From Candidatus Stahliibacteriota bacterium (GTDB lineage: Bacteria; Hydrothermota; UBA3072): DNA of 52,030 nucleotides. Within the stretch, counting starts at the first letter, position 1. The number at the start of each line of letters is the position of its first letter. The stretch spans positions 1 to 52,030 of the forward strand of contig SOIB01000066.1 of assembly GCA_004377355.1 (NCBI GenBank), given 5' to 3'. Both the position numbers and the translations under genes were made by a program. Positions 33,039-42,458 of this stretch are shown here, one piece after another. The notes below the pieces were generated by a model that did not search any database, was not told the DNA's origin, and saw only the letters and a program-made list of their open reading frames with translations.

Positions 33039-34121
33039 ATGGATTTACGAGAAGTAATAAATAAAATGATTGAAGCCGATGCATCGGACCTTCATTTAAA
33101 GGTTGCCATTCCTCCTACAATAAGAATAAATGGGGAACTTTCTCCTTTAAAAATGGACCCTTTAAACAAGGAGGAACTCCGTCGTGCTGCTTCCTCTCTA
33201 ATGACCAAAGAACAACAAAACCGATTTGTTGAAGAAAAAGAAGCTGATTTTGGTATAGGAATTCCAGGGCTCGCTAGATTCCGCGTTAACATCTATATTC
33301 AGAGAGGAACTATTGCCATTGCAATTAGACCGATACCCAAAGATATAAAAACCACTGAAGAACTCAATCTTCCTTCTATACTTGAAGATCTGGCTCTCAC
33401 TGTAAGGGGGCTTATCCTTATAACAGGAACCACCGGGTCAGGAAAATCAACAGCTTTGGCATCAATGATAGAGCACATTAACAAGAATAAAAGAAAACAT
33501 ATAATAACCATAGAGGACCCTATTGAATTTCTTTTCACAGACAGACAATCAACTATCTCTCAAAGAGAAATTGGAACCGACACAAAGAGCTTTTCTTCAT
33601 CACTTAGGTACGTCCTGCGTCAGGATCCAGATATTATTATGATAGGAGAGATAAGAGATATCGAAACAATGGAAGTGGCTTTGAAAGCCGCTGACACAGG
33701 ACATCTTATATTCTCTACCCTTCATACTTTAAATGCTTCAGAGACTGTAAACAGAATTATTAGTTTCTTCCCTCCCTATCAGCATCTACACATTAGAATA
33801 TTACTGGCAAGCGTATTAAAAGGTATCATTTCACTTAGACTTCTTCCGAGAAAGGATGGCACTGGAAGGATCCCCGCCACGGAAATTCTCGTATCTACTC
33901 CAACAATAAGGGAGTACCTGCTGGATGAAATAAAAACAATGTTGATACCTGAAGCAGTTAGTGATGGTCAACAGTACAATATGCACTCATTCGATCAAAA
34001 TATTATGTCACTATATAAGGACGGTATTATAGATCTCCAAACCGCCCTGGATAATTCAACTAATCCTGACGAATTTAAAATGAGATTGAGGGGCATTGAG
34101 CAATCTTCAGCCCGATGGTAA
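33039..34121 (+). CDS. pilT: Twitching motility ATPase PilT/PilU
   Basis: Hexameric ATPase that retracts type IV pili; 360 residues. N-terminal PAS-like domain (ADASDLHLKVAIPPTIRING), then the motor: Walker A TGTTGSGKSTALAS near residue 131, Asp-rich box IITIEDPIEFL, Walker B IMIGEIRDIETMEVAL near 205 and His box STLHTLNASETVNRI near 228. The typical C-terminal AIRNLI box reads TPTIREYLLDE, a difference closer to PilU-like or divergent members. The gene lies between accB and accC with gaps of three bases each side. A pilin-like gene lies at 25682, but no PilB, PilC or PilD here. Confidence 0.92.
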   Translation: MDLREVINKMIEADASDLHLKVAIPPTIRINGELSPLKMDPLNKEELRRAASSLMTKEQQNRFVEEKEADFGIGIPGLARFRVNIYIQRGTIAIAIRPIPKDIKTTEELNLPSILEDLALTVRGLILITGTTGSGKSTALASMIEHINKNKRKHIITIEDPIEFLFTDRQSTISQREIGTDTKSFSSSLRYVLRQDPDIIMIGEIRDIETMEVALKAADTGHLIFSTLHTLNASETVNRIISFFPPYQHLHIRILLASVLKGIISLRLLPRKDGTGRIPATEILVSTPTIREYLLDEIKTMLIPEAVSDGQQYNMHSFDQNIMSLYKDGIIDLQTALDNSTNPDEFKMRLRGIEQSSARW

Positions 34122-34124
34122 GAA

Positions 34125-35465
34125 ATGGAAAAGATCCTTATAGCCAACAGAGGAGAAATAGCACTGAGGGTAATACGGGCTGCAAAGGATCAAGATATCA
34201 AAACTGTAGCAATTTTCTCAGAAGTAGATAGTGATTCTCTTCATGTTAGATTTGCAGACGAATCTGTCTGTATTGGAGGTTCCTCACCAGAGGAAAGTTA
34301 TCTTAATATACCAAGAATCATAGCAGCAGCAGAAATAACCGGAGCAGACGCAATCCATCCTGGATATGGATTTCTTGCTGAAAATCCCTCATTTGCTGAA
34401 GCCTGCGAAGATAATAACTTTATTTTCATTGGTCCAACATCAGAGATTATTAAAAAAATGGGAGATAAAGTAGAAGCAAGAAAAGTAATGAAAAAAGCAA
34501 ATGTTCCGGTAACACCGGGAAGTAATGGTGTTGTAGCAAATATTGATGAAGCACTAAAAATCGCTCTGAAAATAAAGTACCCGGTAATCATAAAAGCTGC
34601 AAGTGGCGGAGGGGGAAGGGGACTACGAATTGCAGGAAACGAACTTGAACTTAAAACCGGATTTGTAATGGCAAAATCGGAAGCTCAGGCTGCATTTGGA
34701 GATAATAGGTTATATATAGAGAAATACCTACTAAATCCACGCCATATAGAAATCCAAATATTATCAGATTCTCACGGCAATGTAGTACATTTAGGAGAAA
34801 GAGAATGTTCAATACAAAGAAGGCATCAGAAATTGGTAGAAGAAGCTCCCTCAACTGCTATCGATAAGAAACTTAGGGAAAGAATGGGAAAAGCTGCAAT
34901 TTCCGGGACCCAGCAATTGGGTTACACATCTGCCGGGACCTTTGAGTTTTTAGTTACTAAAGATGGTGATTTCTATTTCATGGAAATGAATACAAGGATC
35001 CAGGTAGAACATACAGTAACTGAAGAAGTAACAGGCGTTGACATTGTATCCGAACAGATCAAAATTGCTCAAGGGAACTGTATATCTGTACACAAGCAGG
35101 ACCAAATCCATTTAGAGGGACATGCAATAGAGGTCCGAATCAATGCTGAAGACCATACAAGGGGTTTTATCCCCAAACCTGGTACAATAAACGCTCTACA
35201 CTTCCCCGGGGGTCCAGGTATACGAATAGATAGTCATATATACCAGGGATACACCATACCCCCCAATTATGATTCACTCCTCCTTAAACTGGTCTCCTAT
35301 GGAATTGATAGAGAGCAAAGTCGAAAAAGGTTACTCAGAGCATTAGACGAATTTGTCATTCGTGGAGTTCCAACTACTATACCATTATACAAAGAAATAC
35401 TCACCCATCCTGATTTTATCAATGGAAAGATAAGTACAAATTTTATAGAAAATCTTGAATATTGA
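34125..35465 (+). CDS. accC: Biotin carboxylase
   Basis: ATP-grasp subunit of acetyl-CoA carboxylase that carboxylates biotin; 446 residues, full length. N-terminal KILIANRGEIALRVIRAAKD, glycine-rich ATP loop AASGGGGRGLRIAG near residue 160, and the catalytic stretch EMNTRIQVEHTVTEEVTG near residue 285-302 with the active Arg and Glu. Family C-terminal region GVPTTIPLYKEIL is present. The ATG follows pilT by three bases, and accC ends overlapping the thiE-like gene by 11 bases. Confidence 0.96.
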   Translation: MEKILIANRGEIALRVIRAAKDQDIKTVAIFSEVDSDSLHVRFADESVCIGGSSPEESYLNIPRIIAAAEITGADAIHPGYGFLAENPSFAEACEDNNFIFIGPTSEIIKKMGDKVEARKVMKKANVPVTPGSNGVVANIDEALKIALKIKYPVIIKAASGGGGRGLRIAGNELELKTGFVMAKSEAQAAFGDNRLYIEKYLLNPRHIEIQILSDSHGNVVHLGERECSIQRRHQKLVEEAPSTAIDKKLRERMGKAAISGTQQLGYTSAGTFEFLVTKDGDFYFMEMNTRIQVEHTVTEEVTGVDIVSEQIKIAQGNCISVHKQDQIHLEGHAIEVRINAEDHTRGFIPKPGTINALHFPGGPGIRIDSHIYQGYTIPPNYDSLLLKLVSYGIDREQSRKRLLRALDEFVIRGVPTTIPLYKEILTHPDFINGKISTNFIENLEY

Positions 35466-36075
35466 CTTTAGTATAATTGGGGTAACAGAGAGAAGGTACT
35501 GTGGAGATAGGGTAGTTGAAAGTGTTAGAGCAGCAGCAAAAGGAGGAATACGGACAATACAACTCCGGGAAAAAGGACTTTCGGATATTGATTTTTTTAA
35601 AACGGCTTTCACCTTAACAAAATTAAAAGAAGAAATGGATATAAATATTTTCATCAATGATCGTTATGACATCGCCGAAGCTGCATCCTGCGATGGAGTT
35701 CATCTTGGAAATGAAGATTTACCGTTATACGCTGTTAGAAAATTTTACAAAGGCTGCATTGGGAAAACTGTAAAAAGTAAAGATGAGGCAATAAAAGCGC
35801 AAACTGAAGGGGCTGATTACATCGCGATTGGTCCTTTCTATAATTCCAACACAAAACCCCAAAAGATATTATTGCAAAAAGATATTTTACCGGAAATTAA
35901 AGATGCTATATCAATACCTATTATAGTAATTGGTGGTATTACTCCTCTGAATGCTTCTATACTTTTTGAAATGGGAGCAGATGGAATAGCTGTATCTGAA
36001 TCCCTCTTCAAGGGAAATGTAGTAAAAAATGCAAAAAAACTAATTGATGTGACGAGTAAATATGGCGGTAATTAA
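35455..36075 (+). CDS. thiE: Thiamine-phosphate synthase family protein (ThiE/TenI-like)
   Basis: A 206-residue TIM-barrel. It shows the family pattern: ITER/TDR region here VTERRYC, GIRTIQLREKGL, FINDRYDIAEAASCDGVHLG and the phosphate loop region IGPFYNSNTK, then IIVIGGITPLNASILFEMGADGIAV. ThiE joins the pyrimidine and thiazole halves of thiamine; TenI-like relatives act as aminotautomerases, and sequence alone does not separate them firmly. The presumed start is TTG 35455 overlapping the accC end. It is not next to other thiamine genes. Confidence 0.83.
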   Translation: MNIDFSIIGVTERRYCGDRVVESVRAAAKGGIRTIQLREKGLSDIDFFKTAFTLTKLKEEMDINIFINDRYDIAEAASCDGVHLGNEDLPLYAVRKFYKGCIGKTVKSKDEAIKAQTEGADYIAIGPFYNSNTKPQKILLQKDILPEIKDAISIPIIVIGGITPLNASILFEMGADGIAVSESLFKGNVVKNAKKLIDVTSKYGGN

Positions 36076-36658
36076 GTTTGCATCTCGTGAGGTAATATGC
36101 AAAATAGTATATTACGGACCCGGACGTTCTGGGAAGACAACCAGTATAAAATATTTATATTCCCGTATACCGAATAATAGAAAATCAGATATGATTTCAC
36201 TTGCAACTAAAGAGGATAGAACCCTATTTTTTGACTTCCTACCTTTGGAATTAGGAAATTTCAAAGGTTTTAAGGCAAGACTCCAAATTTATACGGTTCC
36301 AGGGCAGGTAATCTATGACTCTACGAGGAAACTGGTCTTACGTGGTGCAGATGGAGTTGTATTTGTTGCAGATTCTCAAGAAGAAAGATTCGATGATAAC
36401 AGATGGAGCTGGGAAAATATGATGGAAAACCTTGAAGAAAGCAGTATAGTTATAGGTGATTTACCAATTGTATTTGAATATAATAAGCGTGACTTAGAGC
36501 ACATAACCCCAATTGAAAAACTTGACACTCAACTAAATTTTGATGATTGTCCTTTCTTTCCCACAATTGCAACACAAGGAAAAGGAGTCATTCCAGCATT
36601 TAAAACTATTGGAGTATTGGTTTTAAAAAGAATTAAAGATCGTCTAGGAGAAAAATAG
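36062..36658 (+). CDS. mglA: MglA-like small GTPase
   Basis: Ras-like polarity GTPase of 198 residues. G1 GPGRSGKTTSIKYL near residue 19, the G3-equivalent TVPGQVIYDSTRKLVLRGAD (Asp-x-x-Gly replaced as in MglA), and G4 EYNKRDL near 140. MglA positions type IV pili or gliding machinery at the leading pole and is switched off by MglB. No MglB/roadblock gene is in the window. The start overlaps thiE by 14 bases, and the stop overlaps the next gene by one base (TAGTG). Downstream neighbours with PATAN and chemosensory domains fit a motility-control set. Confidence 0.9.
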   Translation: MAVIKFASREVICKIVYYGPGRSGKTTSIKYLYSRIPNNRKSDMISLATKEDRTLFFDFLPLELGNFKGFKARLQIYTVPGQVIYDSTRKLVLRGADGVVFVADSQEERFDDNRWSWENMMENLEESSIVIGDLPIVFEYNKRDLEHITPIEKLDTQLNFDDCPFFPTIATQGKGVIPAFKTIGVLVLKRIKDRLGEK

Positions 36659-37797
36659 TGTCTGAAATAATATTTGGAAACTTCAATGCTGAAGCAATAA
36701 AAGCAATAAAAAAATCTCTAAAGTCAAAGGAAATCAATCCCCTCTACATTCATGGACCTTATGGTTCAGGGAAATCCTTCCTTGTCCAAAAAATGGAAGA
36801 AGAATATAAAGGTAAATCCATAACTATTGAAGCAACAAAATTTGAACCATCCCTTATAAATGAGTATCTCGATTATGATTTATTTATACTATCAGATTTA
36901 GAACTTCTCCCTCTAAGATCCCCAATTCCAGAAACTATTTTTGATATCCTGAGTTACTATATTGAGAAAAAGAAACAGATTGTATTCACATCAGACAGAC
37001 CACCCTACGCTCTTAAGCTCTCAGAAAGGATTATATCAAGAATTGAGCGCGGTGTAACTGTCAAAATTAAACCATTTGATAAAACCTCAAGAGAAAAAGT
37101 AATAAAGACACTTTGTAAAGACCTGCCACCAAAAATTATAAATAATCTTATAGACGAAGATATCGAGACAATTAGTCAGGCAATTGGAGCAATAAAAAAG
37201 GCAAGGGTCCTGGGTTATGTAGTTAAAAGGAAAGAAGAGAGAGAAAAAACAAAACAATTATTGTCAAAGAAAACAATGGGAGAATTTGATAATTTTGTAA
37301 ATGATATCAGAGAAACTTTTTCTGAAACAATTGATAGATCCGCAAAAGAGCACAAACTTCGTGAGGAATACAGTTCAAAGATGTATGTCTGGAAGATGAA
37401 GGGATTCAACACTGATTGTATAAAAAAAGTTATAGATGGGCCTATTGATAAGCTAACAAGTGAGTTTGTATCATTTACTATGGATATACAACGACTTATT
37501 GAACTACAGAGGCAATATGGTGTGGTTAATATAAAGAATTTATTAAATATGGGAATCCTCTCAAAAGAAGAGATTAAAGACATAGAAAAAGCGCTATTTA
37601 ATCCAGATAAAACAGATTGGTTAAGCATAAGAATAAGTGAACTTGAAAACCAGGAAGAGGAACTTCTTAAAAAGCCCACTGAGGTTGAAATTAAAGAAGC
37701 TAAAAAGGAAACATCGAGTGTCAATATTGATAAGCTAACAGAGGAACTTAAAATAGATTTAAACGCCAATAGTTTCCGGTTTCTAAAAGAATTTTAA
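36658..37797 (+). CDS. DnaA-like AAA+ ATPase without DNA-binding domain
   Basis: A 379-residue protein whose first 200 residues match the DnaA AAA+ core: INPLYIHGPYGSGKSFLVQ (Walker A), FILSDLELL (Walker B with the first Asp replaced by Ser), QIVFTSDRPP (sensor I) and LSERIISRIERG (the box with the arginine finger). The DnaA domain IV helix-turn-helix is missing. Instead the second half is helical, with YVWKMKGFNTDCIKKVI and a Glu/Lys-rich tail. The start is GTG at 36658. Its place between mglA and a PATAN protein, and not at an origin, suggests a role in positioning or motility control (inference). Confidence 0.78.
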   Translation: MSEIIFGNFNAEAIKAIKKSLKSKEINPLYIHGPYGSGKSFLVQKMEEEYKGKSITIEATKFEPSLINEYLDYDLFILSDLELLPLRSPIPETIFDILSYYIEKKKQIVFTSDRPPYALKLSERIISRIERGVTVKIKPFDKTSREKVIKTLCKDLPPKIINNLIDEDIETISQAIGAIKKARVLGYVVKRKEEREKTKQLLSKKTMGEFDNFVNDIRETFSETIDRSAKEHKLREEYSSKMYVWKMKGFNTDCIKKVIDGPIDKLTSEFVSFTMDIQRLIELQRQYGVVNIKNLLNMGILSKEEIKDIEKALFNPDKTDWLSIRISELENQEEELLKKPTEVEIKEAKKETSSVNIDKLTEELKIDLNANSFRFLKEF

Positions 37798-37798
37798 A

Positions 37799-39397
37799 AT
37801 GTCAATTAAAGGTTCACTAAATGATATTTCTATAGCTGATATATTGCAGATGCTCTCACTCGGTAATAAAACTGGTGAACTTTCAATAATTAAAGAGGAA
37901 AATCTTGTGCATCTATATGTAGAATCAGGAATACTAAAAGGTGTGCTCTGGATGAATAGAGCCAATAAATTGGGCAAAATACTCGTTGAAAAGGGATATA
38001 TTGACGATGAAACCCTTAATAAGGTCCTCTCATTCCAGGAAACCCAACCTGAAATCCCTCTTGGGGAATTGTTGCTAGACTTAGATCTTATAGATGAAGA
38101 AACCATTGTTAAAAATATAAAAAAACAAACAAGGGATACGATAATTGAGTTATCTGAATGGGATAGTGGGCAGTTTGTGTTTGAAAGCGGAATAGAATCA
38201 AAAATTAAAGGCGTTCCAGTTTCAATAAAAATAGATGATTTACTTCTTGAATCCGCTGCCCTTCAGGACGAGTTAAAAGCCTCCTCCCTACTGGATAAGG
38301 AGAGTATTCTGATTAGAGCTCAAATTCCTGATTCTGAACTTTCTCTTGATGAAAACGAAATGAAGGTGCTTGAAAAGATTGATGGTAATAGGTCACTTTA
38401 TACAATTTTGACATCACTACCTTTGGATGAATTTGGAGTACTCCAGATAATATCTAAATTATTAGATGAAGGAATTATTAAAAAAATTGAGCTGGATAAA
38501 GAAACTTTAGAAAAAGCAAAATTAAAAAGTCACGAACATAGAAATTTGGGAGTCGCTTTTCTGCATATAGGAATGTATGAAGAAGCTTTGAGAGAATTCA
38601 ACCATATCCTTGGACTTGAACCAGATGACAAAGAAGCCCTATTCTACAAGGGTATAATAGTATATGAATCGGGAGATACCAAAGAGGCAAAAGAAATTTT
38701 TGATTCAATCCCATTTGGAGATGAAAACGCTGCTGTACTAAATAACCTTTCAGTAATTATGGGACTTGAAGGAGACCTGAATAACGCAATAAAATATATA
38801 GAGAAAGCAAAAGCTATAGAGGGAGAAAACCCAGTAATTTCACTAAATAAGGCTATCCTTTTAATTAAACAGAACAAACTGGAGGAAGCAAAGAAAATTA
38901 TTGAAAACATAGAGCAAAAAACTTCTTTCACTCAATTTTATTATTCTTACGTTTTAACCAAGCTTGGTAATTTAGAAGAAGCTCTATCGGAGCTTAAAGG
39001 TGGTCTTAATATGGATCCTAAGTTTGGAGAGTATTACTTTAATTTAGGAAAAATTTATGAAGCTATGAATGATGAAAAGAAAGCAGAAGAAGTGTATAAA
39101 AAGGGATTAAAAGTTGATAGCAGTTCAATCATCTTATCAAAGGCTTTAATTTCGTTTTACTACCGTAATAAAACATTTGATGTGTGTGAAAGAAAAATTG
39201 ATTCATTAATATCATCTGGCGTTGAAGATTGGGACCTCTATTTCAAAAAGGGTAATATACTGTTCCAAAAGGGAAAAGGAAAGGAAGCTATAGACACATG
39301 GGAAAAAGCTCTCAAACTAAATCCGGATAACGAAACAATAAAAAGTACTATTGAAACAGCAAAAGAACATGAAAAGAAATCAAGATCAGGATTTTAA
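37799..39397 (+). CDS. PATAN (DUF4388) domain protein with TPR repeats
   Basis: A 532-residue cytoplasmic protein. Residues 1-150 are a PATAN domain (IKGSLNDISIADILQMLSLGNKTGELSI), a module found in cyanobacterial and proteobacterial response regulators of phototaxis and gliding. Residues 150-240 form a second domain with an ILTSLPLDEFGVLQIISKLL winged-helix-like pattern. Residues 245-525 hold about eight TPR units (for example GMYEEALREFNHILGLEPDD). It starts one base after the preceding stop. PATAN proteins commonly sit near MglA-type GTPases and motility genes, as here. No receiver domain is present. Confidence 0.85.
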   Translation: MSIKGSLNDISIADILQMLSLGNKTGELSIIKEENLVHLYVESGILKGVLWMNRANKLGKILVEKGYIDDETLNKVLSFQETQPEIPLGELLLDLDLIDEETIVKNIKKQTRDTIIELSEWDSGQFVFESGIESKIKGVPVSIKIDDLLLESAALQDELKASSLLDKESILIRAQIPDSELSLDENEMKVLEKIDGNRSLYTILTSLPLDEFGVLQIISKLLDEGIIKKIELDKETLEKAKLKSHEHRNLGVAFLHIGMYEEALREFNHILGLEPDDKEALFYKGIIVYESGDTKEAKEIFDSIPFGDENAAVLNNLSVIMGLEGDLNNAIKYIEKAKAIEGENPVISLNKAILLIKQNKLEEAKKIIENIEQKTSFTQFYYSYVLTKLGNLEEALSELKGGLNMDPKFGEYYFNLGKIYEAMNDEKKAEEVYKKGLKVDSSSIILSKALISFYYRNKTFDVCERKIDSLISSGVEDWDLYFKKGNILFQKGKGKEAIDTWEKALKLNPDNETIKSTIETAKEHEKKSRSGF

Positions 39398-40142
39398 ACG
39401 CATTGTTAGTATAATTAATAAGGTAACGGATTTTAATCTAGACCATTATAAAATAAAGCCACTACGAAGAAGAATTCACTCTCGTATGAGGCGTCTGGGT
39501 ATTGACAATTATGAGGATTATACGAATTATCTGGCAACAAACAAAGACGAGGTAACAATCCTTGAAGAAGCTCTCACAATAAATCTTACCCGATTTTTTA
39601 GAAATAAAGCAGTGTTTGAATATATAAAAGATGAAATACTTCCATCTTTAAATAATCCCTCAATATGGAGTGCTGGTTGTGCCAGTGGTGCAGAACCTTT
39701 TACACTTGCAATCCTTTGCCATGAACAAAATTTGAATTGTTCAATAGTCGGCACAGATATTGACACAGAATCCATTAAAAAGGCTAGAGAAGGTATCTAT
39801 GACATTTTTTCCATGAAAGAAGTAGAACCGGATATTCAGAAGAAATATTTCAAGAAGGTTGGGAAGAATTATAAAATAATAGACAAAATCAAAGAAAGAG
39901 TCAAATTTCAGCAGTTAGACCTTAAAGACATTAGCTTTGAAAGTGGGTTTGATTTAATTATATGTAGAAATGTCTTAATTTATTTATCAAGAGAATTCCA
40001 GGAGCAAACGTTATTATGTTTTCATAAGGCACTTAAACCCGGGGGTTACCTTATTCTCGGAAAGGTAGAGTCCCTGGTTGGGCAGGCAAAAGAACTCTTT
40101 AACCCTCTTAATCTAAAAAACAGGATTTATGATAAAAGGTAA
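39369..40142 (+). CDS. cheR: Chemoreceptor methyltransferase CheR
   Basis: Methylates glutamates of chemoreceptors with S-adenosylmethionine. About 257 residues from ATG 39369 (TTG 39351 is an alternative). The N-terminal helical domain ends with LTRFFRNKAVFEYI, then the SAM site WSAGCASGAEPFTLAI near residue 105, GTDIDTESIKKAREG and the catalytic FDLIICRNVLIYL near residue 200. The family beta-subdomain between is shortened. It overlaps the PATAN gene by 29 bases and cheD by 14. Confidence 0.94.
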   Translation: MKRNQDQDFKRIVSIINKVTDFNLDHYKIKPLRRRIHSRMRRLGIDNYEDYTNYLATNKDEVTILEEALTINLTRFFRNKAVFEYIKDEILPSLNNPSIWSAGCASGAEPFTLAILCHEQNLNCSIVGTDIDTESIKKAREGIYDIFSMKEVEPDIQKKYFKKVGKNYKIIDKIKERVKFQQLDLKDISFESGFDLIICRNVLIYLSREFQEQTLLCFHKALKPGGYLILGKVESLVGQAKELFNPLNLKNRIYDKR

Positions 40143-40611
40143 TAAAATAATAGTAAAAACCGGAGAATATTCAGTTTCGGATAATTGCAATGTACTAATA
40201 ACACATGGATTAGGTTCATGTGTCGCTGTTACTATTCACGATGAAGAAAATAAAATTGGAGGGATGCTACATTACTTACTACCTGAAAGCCCTAATAAAG
40301 AGAAAAAATCTAAATATGCAGATACAGGTTTAGATTTACTTCTTGCAAGATTATTGGAGTTAGGCGCTAATAGAGAAAAATTAAAAGCAAAATTATTTGG
40401 TGGTGCAATGATGTTTGGTGATTTTATAAAGGATAAGAGTAAATCAGTTGGAGGCAGAAACATTAAAAAGGCTCGTGAAGTCCTGGGAGGTTATGGTATC
40501 CCTATAATAGGAGAAGACGTAGGAGGTAACTATGGTCGCTCAGTTGAATTTGATATAGCAACTGGAATAGCAAAAATAAATTCCTATATAAAAAGAGAGA
40601 AATCAATTTGA
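40129..40611 (+). CDS. cheD: Chemoreceptor glutamine deamidase CheD
   Basis: Deamidates receptor glutamines, and in some species is a CheC/CheY-P partner. 160 residues. The family start ITHGLGSCVAVTIHD holds the catalytic Cys near residue 27, followed by GGMLHYLLPES with the catalytic His and then KLFGGAMMFG and VGGNYGRSVEFDIATG. The start lies inside the end of cheR, and the stop overlaps the TTG start of cheB (TTGA). CheC is not found in the window. Confidence 0.93.
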   Translation: MIKGNKIIVKTGEYSVSDNCNVLITHGLGSCVAVTIHDEENKIGGMLHYLLPESPNKEKKSKYADTGLDLLLARLLELGANREKLKAKLFGGAMMFGDFIKDKSKSVGGRNIKKAREVLGGYGIPIIGEDVGGNYGRSVEFDIATGIAKINSYIKREKSI

Positions 40612-41627
40612 TAGATGTTCTAGTTGTTGATGATTCAGCATTCATGAGGAAAGTTTTAACTGATATCCTGAATGAAGATCCTGCAATAAATGTAATTGAG
40701 ACAGCATCTAATGGAAATGAAGCAATAGAGAAAACCGCACTACTCCGACCAGACGTAATTACAATGGATGTTGAAATGCCTGGAATTAATGGAATTAAGA
40801 CAGTAAGGCGTATAATGAAGGATTATCCTACTCCTATTATAATGGTCTCAGCTTATACAAAAGAGGGAGCCGAAAAAACTATAAAAGCTCTGGAAGCGGG
40901 TGCAATAGATTTTGTTGAAAAACCAGGTGGAACTATATCCTTAAAGATAAGAGAAGTAAAACAGGATATCTTAAAAAAAGTAAAAATAGCAAAAAAGGCA
41001 AATATACCATATACAAAGAAAGAAGCAGGTTTGATAAAGAAACCAATACATAAATTGAAGATGAAAACATTAATTATAATTGCTGCTTCCATAGGAGGTC
41101 CACAAGCCATCTATCTTCTCTTATCACAACTCCCCAGAAATTTTCCTTCTTCAATAATTGTCGTTCAACATATGCCAAAGGGATTCACTGGCGCATTCGC
41201 AAAAAGATTAAATCAAAATTGTAAGATTAAAGTAAAAGAAGCAAAAGATGGAGATATTTTGAAAGACGGAGAGGTCTTAATTGCACCTGGAGATTTTCAC
41301 CTTGAGCTAAATAATAGCAACGAGATCAAACTAAACAAAAAACCTCCCTTTCATGGCATCCGTCCATCAGCAGACATAACAATGAACTCTGCTTCAGATG
41401 CCTTTGATGGTAATATAATTGGAGTTGTCCTTTCTGGGATGGGGAAGGATGGAGCAATTGGTGTAAGGAAAATAAAACGTAAAGGAGGTATAATTATAGC
41501 TCAAGATAGAGAAACCTCTGTAGTTCATGGAATGCCAAAAGCAGCTCTTGAAACAGGATTTGTAGATCATATTCTACCACTATCCAAGATAACAGGTAAA
41601 CTTACGGAGATAGTAAACAATGTTTGA
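40608..41627 (+). CDS. cheB: Chemoreceptor methylesterase CheB
   Basis: A 339-residue response regulator fused to the methylesterase. The receiver domain has VLVVDDSAFMRKVL, phospho-Asp in VITMDVEMPGINGI and a Lys in FVEKPGG. The esterase triad appears as Ser in AASIGGPQAI (residue ~165), His in VVQHMPKGFT and Asp in GMGKDGAIG. The start codon is TTG within the cheD stop. CheB would be phosphorylated by a CheA that is not encoded in this window. Confidence 0.95.
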   Translation: MIDVLVVDDSAFMRKVLTDILNEDPAINVIETASNGNEAIEKTALLRPDVITMDVEMPGINGIKTVRRIMKDYPTPIIMVSAYTKEGAEKTIKALEAGAIDFVEKPGGTISLKIREVKQDILKKVKIAKKANIPYTKKEAGLIKKPIHKLKMKTLIIIAASIGGPQAIYLLLSQLPRNFPSSIIVVQHMPKGFTGAFAKRLNQNCKIKVKEAKDGDILKDGEVLIAPGDFHLELNNSNEIKLNKKPPFHGIRPSADITMNSASDAFDGNIIGVVLSGMGKDGAIGVRKIKRKGGIIIAQDRETSVVHGMPKAALETGFVDHILPLSKITGKLTEIVNNV

Positions 41628-42420
41628 AAAAATAAAACAGCGACTAAATGAGATAGAAGACAAGTCATATAAAGAGGAAGATATAAAAGAAGAACTTGAA
41701 AAAATACTTAAGACTATCATTCAAGTAAAAAGAGAAATAACAGAGCTTGAAGAGAAAACCAAATCTTTATTAGAACAAGGTGGTAGTGATAACGAAAAAG
41801 ATGAAGGTCAAGGAGATATGACAGGTTTTATAAGTGGAATTCAATCCGCTCGTGTAAATGTGGAAACACTTTTGGATAGAGGGTGGAATTACATCGTATC
41901 TGGAAAATATAAAGAAGCTATTAAGGAACTATTACGTGCAAAGCAAATGGACCAAAGAAATGTACAGATATTCAATCTTATTGGATGGGCTTATATAAAA
42001 ATGGAACAATATGATAAAGCTAACTCAACCTTTCAGGATGCACTGAGAGTAGATGGGGAGAATGAGATGGCTCATACAAATATGGGGTTTTTAAAATACA
42101 AGAAAGGACAATACGCTGAAGCACTTAAAAGTTTATCAAATATTTCTGAAAATGCCAAGAATAAACAGGCAGTATTATATGCATTATTTTATCTTGGATT
42201 GATCTACTATGAGAGAGAAATGTTTAATGATGCAATAGAATTACTTAATGAAGCAATAACTCAAGGACCAAATCTTTATGAGGCGTATTACTATCTGGGT
42301 ATGGCTTATAAAAAACGAGGCTTAAATAACATGGCTACTCAAATATGGAAGAGATTAATCGATATAAATCAATACAATATATGGGCTAAAAAAGCAGTGG
42401 AAGCTCTGGATGGTCAATAA
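41620..42420 (+). CDS. TPR protein of the chemosensory cluster
   Basis: A 266-residue protein. The N-terminal 65 residues form a coiled coil (IKQRLNEIEDKSYKEED), a linker follows, and residues 85-262 hold five to six TPR units (WNYIVSGKYKEAIKELLRA, WAYIKMEQYDKANSTFQDAL, AHTNMGFLKYKKGQYAEAL). It overlaps cheB by eight bases. The role is unknown; its place between cheB and cheW suggests a scaffold for the signalling array (inference). No signal peptide. Confidence 0.75.
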   Translation: MFEKIKQRLNEIEDKSYKEEDIKEELEKILKTIIQVKREITELEEKTKSLLEQGGSDNEKDEGQGDMTGFISGIQSARVNVETLLDRGWNYIVSGKYKEAIKELLRAKQMDQRNVQIFNLIGWAYIKMEQYDKANSTFQDALRVDGENEMAHTNMGFLKYKKGQYAEALKSLSNISENAKNKQAVLYALFYLGLIYYEREMFNDAIELLNEAITQGPNLYEAYYYLGMAYKKRGLNNMATQIWKRLIDINQYNIWAKKAVEALDGQ

Positions 42421-42458
42421 ATACAAGAGTTAACAAATACAAAGAGTTGAAATTATAA

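Noticed and set aside
42421-42458. Short direct repeat (ATACAA-GAGTT type) between the TPR gene and cheW.
   Set aside because: Only two imperfect copies; could be chance.
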